13,657 bases of DNA from Chromatiales bacterium (lineage in GTDB: Bacteria; Pseudomonadota; Gammaproteobacteria; CAMYNG01), in contig JALUTW010000136.1 in assembly GCA_027021685.1 (NCBI GenBank), positions 1-13,657 on the forward strand, read 5' to 3'. Below, one piece after another: positions 7,726 through 13,657 of the stretch (its first letter is position 1; each line of letters begins with the position of its first letter). Both the position numbers and the translations under genes were made by a program. The notes beneath the pieces were generated by a model. It was not told where the DNA came from and searched no databases. It was given only the letters and a program-made list of their open reading frames with translations.

Positions 7726-8645
7726 GGGGCCAGGTTGTCCTCCGTTTCGCGCCGGAAGGCGATCACCTCGTCGCTGGCCACCGGGACCAGGTCGGGATGG
7801 CGCCAGTGCACCACCTCGCCGGCGCCGAGGATGAGCAGTCCCCCCGGGCGCAGATGCTCGACGAAGCGGTTGACGATCTCCTCGCGCCGCTCACGGCGAA
7901 AATAGATCAGCACGTTCTGGCAGAAGATCACGTCCATCATGCCGATGCGTGCCGCGTCCAGGTTGATGAGATTCAGGCGCGTGAAGCAGACCCGCTCGCG
8001 GATGCGCTTGATGAGCCGGTAGTGATCGAGATCCCACGGGGTGAAATACTCGCGCAGGATCTCCAGCGGCAGGTTCTTGAGCCGGTTGCGGTGATAGACC
8101 CCCTCGCGGGCATGGGCCAGCGACGCGCGGCTGATGTCGGTGGCCATGACCGAGCAGTACCCCTTGAGGCCGTGGCGCCGCATGAAGTGATCCACGGCGA
8201 TGGCCAGGGAAAAGGCCTCCTCGCCGGTGGCACAGCCCGCACTCCAGAGATCGAGTCGGACCGGGGCCGGCTCCGCCCCCTCCTCCTCCGGCAGCAGGCG
8301 CGCGAGACAGTGGTCCTCCAGCAGCTGCAGGGCCTGGCGGTCGCGGTAGAAGCGGGTCTCGTGCACCGTGAGCCGGTCCACCAGGATCTCCCACTCCACT
8401 GCGCCGTGGCGGCCGTTGTTGAGCAGCTCCAGGTAGTCCTGGTAACGGGTACAGCCGATCTCGCGCATGCGGCCGCTGAGGCTGGTAAGCAGGAACGACT
8501 TGCGCTCCGCCGGCAGCGTGATCCCGATGCGGCTCTCCAGCATCTGCTGCCAGTGCTGGAACTGGGCGTCGTCCATGGGCGGCACCTGCTGCATGCGCCA
8601 GCGTCCCGAGTCGTTGGCCGAAGACCTTGCAGTGATGAACGCCAT
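7722..8645 (-). CDS. pilK: PilK, CheR-type chemoreceptor methyltransferase
   Basis: PilK (307 residues as called) is a CheR-family methyltransferase that transfers methyl groups from S-adenosylmethionine to receptor glutamates, here presumably on PilJ. An N-terminal all-helical CheR domain (about 25-90) is followed by the segment TVHETRFYRD (93-102), equivalent to the T-x-N-E-T-x-F-F-R-D box of CheR. The SAM-binding loop LWSAGCATGEEAFSLA (133-148), an acidic ribose contact in ATDIS (Asp170), FCQNVLIYF (241-249) and LRPGGLLILGAGE (265-277) are all present. The length is close to Pseudomonas PilK (about 291). Its stop overlaps the chpA start by 4 bp. The start is uncertain. Met1 lies 22 bp after the pilJ stop with no good ribosome site, while Met18 (8594) and Met24 (8576, preceded by AGCAGG) also precede the conserved domain, so the true protein may be 284-290 residues long. 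Confidence 0.93.
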   Translation of the reverse strand: MAFITARSSANDSGRWRMQQVPPMDDAQFQHWQQMLESRIGITLPAERKSFLLTSLSGRMREIGCTRYQDYLELLNNGRHGAVEWEILVDRLTVHETRFYRDRQALQLLEDHCLARLLPEEEGAEPAPVRLDLWSAGCATGEEAFSLAIAVDHFMRRHGLKGYCSVMATDISRASLAHAREGVYHRNRLKNLPLEILREYFTPWDLDHYRLIKRIRERVCFTRLNLINLDAARIGMMDVIFCQNVLIYFRRERREEIVNRFVEHLRPGGLLILGAGEVVHWRHPDLVPVASDEVIAFRRETEDNLAP

Positions 8646-8667
8646 GGACGGCTACCGGGGCACGACC

Positions 8668-10713
8668 TCAGGCCGGGAGCTTGAAGCCCGCCACCGACCG
8701 CCGCAGCTCGTTGGCCAGCTCGGCCAGGTTACCGATGGAGGCCGCCGTCTCGTTGGTACCGGCCGAGGTCTGGGTCGTGATCTCCTGGATCACGTTCATG
8801 GTGTCGGAGATGTTGACCGCGGCCGCCGCCTGCTGCGAGGCCGACTCGGAGATGTTCCGGATCAGCTCGGCCAGGTGGGTGGACACGCTCTCGATCTCGC
8901 CCAGGGCCTCGCCGGCGTCCTGGGCCAGCTGCGCCCCGCGCACCACGTTGGCGGTGCTCTGCTCCATGGAGGCCACCGCCTCGTTGGTGTCGGTCTGGAT
9001 GGTCTTCACCAGGGCCTCGATCTGGCGGGTGGCGTCGGCGGAGCGCTCGGCCAGCCGCTGCACCTCGTCGGCCACCACCGCGAAGCCGCGGCCCGCCTCG
9101 CCGGCCATGGCCGCCTGGATGGCGGCGTTGAGCGCCAGGATGTTGGTCTGCTCGGCGATGTCGTTGATGAGCTCCACGATGTCACCGATCTCCTGGGACG
9201 ACTCGCCGAGGCGCTTGATGCGCTTGGAGGTCTCCTGGATCTGTTCGCGGATGGTGTTCATGCCGTCGATGGTCTTCTGCACCGCCTCGGCGCCCTTGTT
9301 GGCGATGGCCACCGAGCGGTTGGCCTCGTTGGCCAGCTCCGCCGCATGGTTGGACACGCCCTCGATGGACACCGCCATCTCGTTGATGGCCGAGGAAGCG
9401 GCCGTGATCTGCTGTGCCTGGTGGTCCGAGGCCTCGGCCAGGTGCATGGCGGTGGCCTGGGTCTGCTGCGCCGCGGCCGACACCTGCTGGGTGGTGTCGT
9501 TGATGGCGGAGACGATGTTGCGCAGCGCGTCGATGGTGTAGTTGATGGAGTCGGCGATGGCGCCGGTGATGTCCTCGGTCACCGTCGCCTCCACCGTCAG
9601 GTCACCGTCGGCCAGGTCGCCCATCTCGTCGAGCAGGCGCAGGATGGCCTGCTGGTTGCGCTCGTTGGTCTCCTGGGTCTGGCGCCGCTGTTCCTCCGCG
9701 ATGCGCCGCTGCTCCTCCACCACTGCCAGCTGTTCGCGGTTGTAGAGGAAGTAGACCACGCCCAGGGCCACCAGCAGGACCAGGGTGGCCAGGGCCAGCG
9801 CGTTGGCCACGGTGGACGAGAGCCGGTTCTCGATGGCCCGCTGGTAGGCGCCCGCCAGGTTGTTGATGCCCTCCAGCACCTTGTCCGACAGGCCGAGGAC
9901 GGCCTCGGATGCGTCGGAGATGTTGAACATCTCCGGCGAGCGCTCGAGGATGGCACCCACCCGGTTGCTGATCTGGTTGAACAGCTGCTGCACCTCCTGC
10001 AGCTTGGCCCGCGCCCCCGGCTCGGTCACGCGATTGATGCGCAGGGTGCGGCTGCCGCGCAGCATGCCGTCGAGCACGCGGCCGTAGAGGGCGGCGTCAC
10101 GGCCGAAGCGGTCGGCCGCGGTCACCGCCGCCTCGCCGCCCTCCAGCACCTTGGCCACGTTGGAGGCGATGCGCTGGATGAGCATGAGCTGGCGGGTGGC
10201 GATGTAGATCTGGTCCGCCGGCGCGTTCTGCTCGGCCAGGGCCGTGACCACCTCGTCGGTGAGCGCCAGCAGGGTGGGGATCTGCTCGTCGATGGCCTGG
10301 ATGTGCTGGCGCATGGAGGTCACCACCTCCTGGCCGCCGGAGATGATGTCGGAGTTCCTGGAATACTCCGCCCACAGTTTCTCGAGTTCCTGCAGGCGCG
10401 GCGCCGCCTCGCCCGGGGTGTTGGCCTTCTGCCAGCCCAGGATCTGCTGGAAGCGGTCGCGGGAGCGCTGCAGGCCGGGGAACATGTCCACGTGACCCTG
10501 CGCCGCCTGCGAGGCCAGCTTGGCGATCTCCTGCGAGAGCACCTTCTGGGTACCGATCTTCTCGATGTACTCGTTGTCCAGACGGCTCTGCCGGGCGTCC
10601 CAGATGAACAGGCCCACGGTGGACCCCACGGACAGCACCAGCAGCACGATGACCAGCACCAGCAGCGTGCCGTATGTGGAACGGGCCTTCCCGTCCGTCG
10701 CTTTCTCCGCCAT
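8668..10713 (-). CDS. pilJ: PilJ, type IV pilus methyl-accepting chemotaxis protein
   Basis: This inner-membrane chemoreceptor (681 residues) is the input of the Pil-Chp pathway. It has a short cytoplasmic N-terminus, a first membrane helix (about 14-38) and a periplasmic helical region (about 39-302) that appears to hold two PilJ-type bundles. The second membrane helix (about 303-324) leads into a HAMP-like segment (about 326-400) and a long coiled-coil signalling domain. The hairpin tip at 519-545 reads EQTNILALNAA followed by IQAAMAGEAGRGF, the PilJ version of the highly conserved MCP tip. The C-terminus ends shortly after the coiled coil (GFKLPA), with no CheR-binding pentapeptide. The start is well supported: AGGAG sits 7 nt before the ATG. 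It lies 65 bp after pilI and 22 bp before pilK as called. In Pseudomonas, PilJ responds to pilin and surface contact; that role is carried over here by homology and synteny. Confidence 0.95.
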   Translation of the reverse strand: MAEKATDGKARSTYGTLLVLVIVLLVLSVGSTVGLFIWDARQSRLDNEYIEKIGTQKVLSQEIAKLASQAAQGHVDMFPGLQRSRDRFQQILGWQKANTPGEAAPRLQELEKLWAEYSRNSDIISGGQEVVTSMRQHIQAIDEQIPTLLALTDEVVTALAEQNAPADQIYIATRQLMLIQRIASNVAKVLEGGEAAVTAADRFGRDAALYGRVLDGMLRGSRTLRINRVTEPGARAKLQEVQQLFNQISNRVGAILERSPEMFNISDASEAVLGLSDKVLEGINNLAGAYQRAIENRLSSTVANALALATLVLLVALGVVYFLYNREQLAVVEEQRRIAEEQRRQTQETNERNQQAILRLLDEMGDLADGDLTVEATVTEDITGAIADSINYTIDALRNIVSAINDTTQQVSAAAQQTQATAMHLAEASDHQAQQITAASSAINEMAVSIEGVSNHAAELANEANRSVAIANKGAEAVQKTIDGMNTIREQIQETSKRIKRLGESSQEIGDIVELINDIAEQTNILALNAAIQAAMAGEAGRGFAVVADEVQRLAERSADATRQIEALVKTIQTDTNEAVASMEQSTANVVRGAQLAQDAGEALGEIESVSTHLAELIRNISESASQQAAAAVNISDTMNVIQEITTQTSAGTNETAASIGNLAELANELRRSVAGFKLPA

Positions 10714-10720
10714 TGTCTTG

Positions 10721-10725
10721 CTCCT
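10721..10725 (-). promoter_or_regulatory. pilJ ribosome binding site
   Basis: AGGAG on the minus strand lies 7 nt upstream of the pilJ ATG and fixes that start. Directly upstream is a minimal hairpin (GACG-AGAA-CGTC) that abuts the site. It may be fortuitous. Confidence 0.7.
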
Positions 10726-10778
10726 GACGTTCTCGTCGGTGGTCGTTCTGTGTCTCGTTCAATCCTTCCGCAGCGTGC

Positions 10779-11339
10779 TCAGCCGTGCGCCGCCACCTGC
10801 AGGAAGCGCGGATCCGCCGCCAGCCGGGCCATGCTGAACACGCCCCAGTGGCCGCTGGCGTGGCGATAGGCCCCGGTGAGATAGCCCTGCATGCCCTCCG
10901 GCATCCGCGGCAGCTCGCCGGTGTGCTCCTCTTCGAAAAAATGGCGCAGGCCCACCACCTCGTCCACGATGAGGCCGGCCGAGACCTCGCCCTGCTTCAC
11001 CGACAGCACGCGGGTGTCGCGCCCCGGCGTGGTCAGGCGGCCGTCGATGAAGCCGGCCAGGTCCAGGATGGGCAGCAGGGTGCCGCGGATGTTGGCCAGG
11101 CCGCGCACCCAGGCATGGGCCCCGGGCACCCGGGTCATCTGCGGGTAGTCCAGGATCTCGTTGATGTCGGAGATGTCCGACACCAGATCCACGCCCGCCA
11201 CCCGAAAGGCGATCCCCGACCACGCGCGCTTGACCTCCACCTGCTGCGGCAGGCCACGGGCATGGCGCCGGCTCCGGGCCTCCAGCTCCCGCAGCAGGGC
11301 GAAGGGCTGCTGGGCCAGGGATGTCGCCACGCGGTTCAC
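10779..11339 (-). CDS. pilI: PilI, CheW-like adaptor coupling PilJ to ChpA
   Basis: PilI (186 residues) is a CheW-domain protein that links the PilJ receptor to the ChpA kinase. The CheW domain spans about 39-183. AWSGIAFRV (39-47) matches the start of the PilI domain, WVRGLANIRGTLLPILDL (77-94) is the G-x-x-N-x-R-G-x-x-x-P-I core, and AGLIVDEVVGL (121-131) is a typical CheW strand. The reading frame stays open upstream through all of pilH, so the longest ORF grossly over-extends the N-terminus. I chose the GTG whose TG forms part of the pilH stop (GTGA, 4-bp overlap), giving a protein of normal PilI length. A second GTG three codons later (11330) is possible, and a GGGGG-type weak ribosome site serves either. 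Coupled translation with pilH is likely. The function is confident; the exact start is less so. Confidence 0.92.
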   Translation of the reverse strand: MNRVATSLAQQPFALLRELEARSRRHARGLPQQVEVKRAWSGIAFRVAGVDLVSDISDINEILDYPQMTRVPGAHAWVRGLANIRGTLLPILDLAGFIDGRLTTPGRDTRVLSVKQGEVSAGLIVDEVVGLRHFFEEEHTGELPRMPEGMQGYLTGAYRHASGHWGVFSMARLAADPRFLQVAAHG

Positions 11340-11701
11340 GCCCCCAGTGCCGTGTTCATCTTGGCCACCAGCTCGGCCTCCTCCACCGGCTTGGTGATGT
11401 AGTCCTTGGCCCCCTGGCGCAGGCCCCACACGCGATCCGTCTCCTGGTCCTTGGTGGTGACGATGATGATGGGGATGTCCTGGGTCTCCGGGTCCTTGGT
11501 CAGCAGGCGGGTGGCCTGGAAACCGTTGAGGCCCGGCATCACCACGTCCATCAGGATCAGCTCCGGGTGCTCGGCCTTGGCCTTGGCAATCCCTTCCTCG
11601 CCGTCGGCGGCGGTGGAGACGGTGTGGCCGTTCTTCTCCAGCATGGTCTTGAGAACATGCACCTCGGTGGGGGAATCGTCGACGATCAAAATACGCGCCA
11701 T
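11336..11701 (-). CDS. pilH: PilH, CheY-like response regulator
   Basis: PilH is a 121-residue stand-alone receiver domain with no output domain. It has the full acidic pocket (Asp8, Asp9), phosphoacceptor Asp52 in LMDVVMPGLNG, Thr82 and Lys104-Pro105. The sequence MARILIVDDSPTE at the N-terminus and VTTKDQETDRVWG (81-93) are characteristic of PilH. In Pseudomonas, PilH opposes PilG, as a phosphate sink or a regulator on the retraction side of the pilus machinery. The start is decided by an AGGAGG placed 6 nt before this ATG. An ATG 18 bp further upstream keeps the frame open but would put that ribosome site inside the gene. It lies about 97 bp after pilG and overlaps pilI by 4 bp. Confidence 0.95.
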   Translation of the reverse strand: MARILIVDDSPTEVHVLKTMLEKNGHTVSTAADGEEGIAKAKAEHPELILMDVVMPGLNGFQATRLLTKDPETQDIPIIIVTTKDQETDRVWGLRQGAKDYITKPVEEAELVAKMNTALGA

Positions 11702-11707
11702 GGCGGG

Positions 11708-11713
11708 CCTCCT
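11708..11713 (-). promoter_or_regulatory. pilH ribosome binding site
   Basis: A perfect AGGAGG on the minus strand, 6 nt before the ATG at 11701, decides between two in-frame starts and gives a 121-residue PilH. Confidence 0.8.
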
Positions 11714-11798
11714 GGTCAAACAACTGCGGGCGTTGTGCGTGCGCCGTATCCGGTTGGTCTGTCAGGTTGCCTGGCGGCGAATCCGTGCCCGTCCGGGC

Positions 11799-12182
11799 TC
11801 AGCCCAGCACGTGCTTGCGGATCGCGCCCAGCAACTCCTCCTTGGTAAACGGTTTGGTCAGGTACTCCTCGGAGCCGACGATGCGGCCCCGCGCGCGGTC
11901 GAACAGGCCGTCCTTGGAGGACAGCATGATCACGGGCGTCTTGCGGAACACCTTGTTGTTCTTGATGAGCTGCGTGGTCTGGTAGCCGTCGAGGCGGGGC
12001 ATCATGATATCGACGAAGATGATGTCCGGGTGCTGATCTGCGATCTTGGCCAGCGCCTCGAACCCGTCGGTGGCGGTGATCACCTCGCAGCCCACCTTCT
12101 TCAATAGCGTCTCGGCCGTCCGGCGGATGGTCTTGCTGTCATCGATGATCATCACCTTCAGACCTTGGAATCCGTCTTCCAT
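11799..12182 (-). CDS. pilG: PilG, CheY-like response regulator
   Basis: PilG (127 residues from this start) is a single receiver domain and the main output of the Pil-Chp kinase, which in Pseudomonas promotes pilus extension and cAMP synthesis. The pocket is intact: Asp14, Asp15, phosphoacceptor Asp58 in FVDIMMPRLDG, Ser88 and Lys110-Pro111. The stretches GLKVMIIDDSKTIRRTAE (7-24) and MLSSKDGLFD (86-95) are highly typical of PilG and distinguish it from PilH. The start is ambiguous. The ATG at 12182 gives an N-terminus like other PilG proteins (MEDGFQGLKVM), though the AAAAGG before it is very close. The ATG at 12200 adds six residues and has no visible ribosome site. As first gene of the cluster it would be transcribed from the AT-rich region shared with gshB. 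A short GCCC-GGAC-GGGC hairpin directly follows its stop and has no U tract, so it is probably not a terminator. Confidence 0.95.
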   Translation of the reverse strand: MEDGFQGLKVMIIDDSKTIRRTAETLLKKVGCEVITATDGFEALAKIADQHPDIIFVDIMMPRLDGYQTTQLIKNNKVFRKTPVIMLSSKDGLFDRARGRIVGSEEYLTKPFTKEELLGAIRKHVLG

Positions 12183-12244
12183 CACCTTTTCTGCCAGCAT
12201 AGCGGTTGTTCTGGAGTTGCCGTCGACCGGGGGCCTTGGGCGAT

Positions 12245-12273
12245 ATTCAGTTTTTACTTATATACTACTGAAT
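12245..12273. repeat. Inverted repeat ATTCAGT-N15-ACTGAAT
   Basis: Two perfect 7-bp arms, 12245-12251 and 12267-12273, are separated by 15 bp rich in T and A. The spacer contains the candidate minus-strand TATAAG -10 element for pilG, so a protein bound here could control that promoter. Operator function is inference; the symmetry is visible. Confidence 0.5.
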
Positions 12274-12301
12274 GAAGCCATCAGGGCCGATATTTAACAC
12301 A

Positions 12302-12312
12302 TTCCTTAGGAA
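12302..12312. repeat. Short palindrome TTCCT-T-AGGAA
   Basis: An 11-bp odd palindrome with 5-bp arms lies in the AT-rich block between pilG and gshB. It is short enough to occur by chance, but its position in the control region makes a half-site or operator role possible. Confidence 0.3.
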
Positions 12313-12315
12313 CAA

Positions 12316-12340
12316 TCTATAAGTATTGATAACCTATAGA
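12316..12340. repeat. Inverted repeat TCTATA-N13-TATAGA
   Basis: The 6-bp arms at 12316-12321 and 12335-12340 are perfect complements. Each arm resembles a -10 hexamer, on the minus and plus strand respectively, so the symmetry may simply reflect two opposed promoters. No good -35 partner is seen for either at normal spacing. The spacer holds the IHF-like sequence. Confidence 0.35.
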
Positions 12341-12472
12341 CTATTTCGCTTTGGCGCCCTGTCAAGCACGGCCCGCCGCGGAAACCGGCACAGGGACGCC
12401 GACCCCGGGGTTATCGGCTGCTGGTGGCAACTTCTTGATAATGCTTTCGGTCACATGAAGCGGAGAGAAATC

Positions 12473-12481
12473 TGCTACAGT
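12473..12481 (+). promoter_or_regulatory. Candidate extended -10 promoter of gshB
   Basis: TGCTACAGT has the TG-N extension followed by TACAGT, a 4/6 match to TATAAT, and would start transcription about 30 nt before the gshB ATG. No recognisable -35 hexamer lies at the usual distance. Another possibility is GATAAT at 12437-12442, which also lacks a -35. Evidence is by pattern only. Confidence 0.3.
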
Positions 12482-12516
12482 CAGCGCCCCACGCCCACGT
12501 CACCCGCCCACGCCCG

Positions 12517-13491
12517 ATGACTCTGCAGCTTGCCGCCGTGATGGACCCCATCGGGACCATCGACTTCAGGAAGGACACCACCCTGTCCATCCTGCTGGCC
12601 GCCCAGGCCCGTGGCATGGAACTGTATCACGTCCTGCAAAGCGACCTGTATCTGGACCGGGGGCGGACGGGCGCGCGCATGCAGCCCTTGACGGTGGCCG
12701 ATGATCCCCGCGGCTGGTACCGGCTGGGGGAGCCCGTGGATCGCCCCCTGGCGGAGATGGACGTGGTGCTCATGCGCAAGGACCCGCCCTTCGACACCGA
12801 CTACCTGCACGCCACCTACCTGCTGGAGCTGGCAGCGGCCGAGGGCACGCTGGTGGTCAACGATCCGCGCGCCCTGCGCGACTGCAACGAGAAGCTGGCG
12901 GTGGCCTGGTTCCCGGAGCTGGCCCCGCCCACCCTGGTGGCCGCGGGCGCCGCGCGCATCCTGGCCTTCCTCGAGGAGCACCGTGACATCATCCTCAAGC
13001 CCCTGGACAGCATGGGCGGGGCCTCGGTGTTCCGCCTGCGCCTGGACGACCCCAACCGCAACGTCATCATCGAGACCCTCACCCGCCACGGCCGCCGCCA
13101 GGTGATGGCCCAGCGCTTCATCCCGGAGGTGGCCGAGACCGGTGACAAGCGCATCCTGCTCGTCGGCGGCGAGCCCCTGCCCCGGGCCCTGGCCCGCATC
13201 CCCGCCCCGGGCGAGACCCGGGCCAACCTGGCCACCGGCGGGCGCGGCGTGGGGGTGGAGCTCACCTCCCGCGACCGCGAGATCTGCGCGCGGGTGGGCC
13301 CGGAGCTGGCCCGGCGCGGGATCCTGTTTGCCGGTCTCGACGTCATCGGCGGCTGGCTCACCGAGGTCAACGTCACCAGCCCCACCGGCGCCCGCCAGCT
13401 GGAAGCCGAGTTCGGCCTCGACGTGGGCGGCCGCCTGCTGGACGCCGTGACCGCCCGCCTCGGCGCCGGCACCGCGCGGAGGGCGCCGTGA
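12517..13491 (+). CDS. gshB: Glutathione synthetase (ATP-grasp)
   Basis: GshB (324 residues) catalyses the second step of glutathione synthesis in the cytoplasm: gamma-glutamylcysteine plus glycine plus ATP gives glutathione. Bacterial GshB is usually about 315 residues. An N-terminal domain begins with AAVMDPIGTID (6-16) and contains MRKDPPFDTDY (86-96). NDPRALRDCNEKL (115-127) leads into the ATP-grasp fold, with ILKPLDSMGGASVF (159-172), RFIPEVAETGDKRILLV (200-216), NLATGGRG (237-244) and metal or substrate residues in GLDVIGGWLTEVNVTSPTG (Asp275, Glu283, Asn285). The start agrees with the family N-terminus, although no Shine-Dalgarno sequence precedes it; the leader is C-rich. The gene is divergent from pilG, an arrangement also found in Pseudomonas, where it appears to be conserved neighbourhood rather than shared function. 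The downstream lipoprotein gene overlaps its stop by 4 bp. Confidence 0.96.
   Translation: MTLQLAAVMDPIGTIDFRKDTTLSILLAAQARGMELYHVLQSDLYLDRGRTGARMQPLTVADDPRGWYRLGEPVDRPLAEMDVVLMRKDPPFDTDYLHATYLLELAAAEGTLVVNDPRALRDCNEKLAVAWFPELAPPTLVAAGAARILAFLEEHRDIILKPLDSMGGASVFRLRLDDPNRNVIIETLTRHGRRQVMAQRFIPEVAETGDKRILLVGGEPLPRALARIPAPGETRANLATGGRGVGVELTSRDREICARVGPELARRGILFAGLDVIGGWLTEVNVTSPTGARQLEAEFGLDVGGRLLDAVTARLGAGTARRAP
13478..13482 (+). promoter_or_regulatory. Ribosome binding site of the ApbE-like gene
   Basis: GGAGG inside the end of gshB, 5 nt before the GTG at 13488, supports that start and co-translation with gshB. Confidence 0.6.
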
Positions 13492-13657
13492 GTCCCGTGC
13501 GCCTGCACCGCCTCGCCGCGGCGGCCGTGCTGGCGGCCGTGCTCGCCGCCGGCTGCCAGCGGGAGGCGCCGCCCATCCAGCGCCACGAGTTCCTCGCCTT
13601 CGGCACCCTGGTGGAACTGAGCCTGGCCGGGGTGAGCCCGGAGCTGGCGGCCGAGGC
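13488..13657 (+). CDS. apbE: ApbE-like lipoprotein, FAD:protein FMN transferase (5' part only)
   Basis: Only the first 56 codons are in the window; the gene continues past its right edge. The start is a GTG that overlaps the gshB stop (GTGA), with GGAGG 5 nt upstream; a second GTG at 13497 is possible. The protein begins with basic residues (Arg5, His7, Arg8), a short Ala/Val/Leu-rich segment (9-21) and a lipobox-like LAAGC ending at Cys23, indicating a lipoprotein exported by Sec and anchored after the cysteine. The following HEFLAFGTLVELSLAG resembles the conserved opening of ApbE proteins (x-x-A-M-G-T-x-x-x-x-x). ApbE enzymes attach FMN covalently to periplasmic or membrane subunits such as those of Nqr and Rnf. 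The family call rests on about 20 residues, so another small lipoprotein family cannot be excluded. Confidence 0.6.
   Translation, partial: MSPVRLHRLAAAAVLAAVLAAGCQREAPPIQRHEFLAFGTLVELSLAGVSPELAAE

Larger units (their letters stand above)
12183..12516. promoter_or_regulatory. Divergent pilG / gshB control region with AT-rich block
   Basis: This 334-bp stretch has no convincing gene. Its central part (about 12241-12350) is strongly AT-rich against a background near 70% GC. It contains several TATA-like hexamers on both strands, three short inverted repeats and an IHF-like sequence with one mismatch. Because pilG and gshB point away from each other, promoters for both should lie here. A minus-strand TATAAG (12257-12262) could be the pilG -10 element, but its -35 match (CCTGAT) is poor. 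The remainder (12351-12516) returns to high GC, with a candidate gshB promoter near its end. No riboswitch or small RNA is evident. Confidence 0.6.

Noticed and set aside
574..7905. A 2443-codon open frame on the plus strand covering chpB, chpA and the end of pilK
   Set aside because: It is antisense to firmly identified genes. Its translation is rich in His, Gln, Gly, Leu and Arg with no domain, as expected for the reverse frame of GC-rich codons, and it has no sensible start context.
10714..10778. Three GAACG repeats and a small hairpin in the pilI-pilJ gap, considered as an RsmA/CsrA or regulatory site
   Set aside because: The repeats are 5 bp and irregularly spaced, and the AGGAG there is explained as the pilJ ribosome site; the match to an RsmA motif is poor.
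8467..10869. An 800-codon plus-strand open frame opposite pilJ
   Set aside because: It has the same antisense character (His/Gly/Leu/Val-rich, no motifs) and the opposite strand encodes an unmistakable PilJ.
12326..12520. A 64-codon plus-strand frame in the intergenic region before gshB
   Set aside because: It has no ribosome site and no recognisable protein features, spans the AT-rich control block and overlaps the gshB start.
12481..13586. Minus-strand open frames opposite gshB
   Set aside because: The plus strand encodes complete GshB motifs; the antisense translations are low-complexity shadows.

Overview
The window is about 70% GC and carries the gene order gshB <divergent> pilG-pilH-pilI-pilJ-pilK-chpA-chpB-chpC. 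This is the order of the type IV pilus chemosensory (Pil-Chp) locus in Pseudomonas and other gammaproteobacteria. High GC, short gaps and an ApbE-like lipoprotein gene straight after gshB would suit a Chromatiales/Ectothiorhodospiraceae-type gammaproteobacterium, but that placement is inference from context, not from a marker gene.

Layout. Positions 1-30 hold only the tail beyond chpC, with no terminator or gene visible. From 31 to about 12182 all genes lie on the minus strand and read right to left: pilG (CheY-like), pilH (CheY-like), pilI (CheW-like adaptor), pilJ (chemoreceptor), pilK (CheR methyltransferase), chpA (2019-residue hybrid CheA kinase), chpB (CheB methylesterase) and chpC (second CheW-like protein). 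The genes abut: pilH/pilI share GTGA and pilK/chpA share ATGA, while the other gaps are 9-97 bp, which suggests one transcript. A 334-bp divergent intergenic region (12183-12516) contains a strikingly AT-rich block with several inverted repeats. To its right, on the plus strand, are gshB (glutathione synthetase) and the 5' end of an ApbE-like lipoprotein gene that runs off the window and overlaps gshB by GTGA.

How it works (from knowledge of the family). PilJ senses pilus or surface cues at the inner membrane. PilI, and possibly ChpC, couple it to ChpA. ChpA autophosphorylates Hpt histidines and passes phosphate to PilG, PilH and its own receiver domain, controlling pilus extension and retraction and often cAMP. 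PilK and ChpB methylate and demethylate PilJ.

This is a known type of system, and I do not see an undescribed system in the window. The points worth attention are internal variations: a ChpA with a reduced Hpt array and degenerate N-terminal Hpt sites, an acidic DT-x-E-V repeat and recurring SEEF/SEEL motifs in its linkers, an apparently degenerate ChpB receiver, changed trimer-contact positions in the PilJ hairpin tip, and the AT-rich divergent control region.
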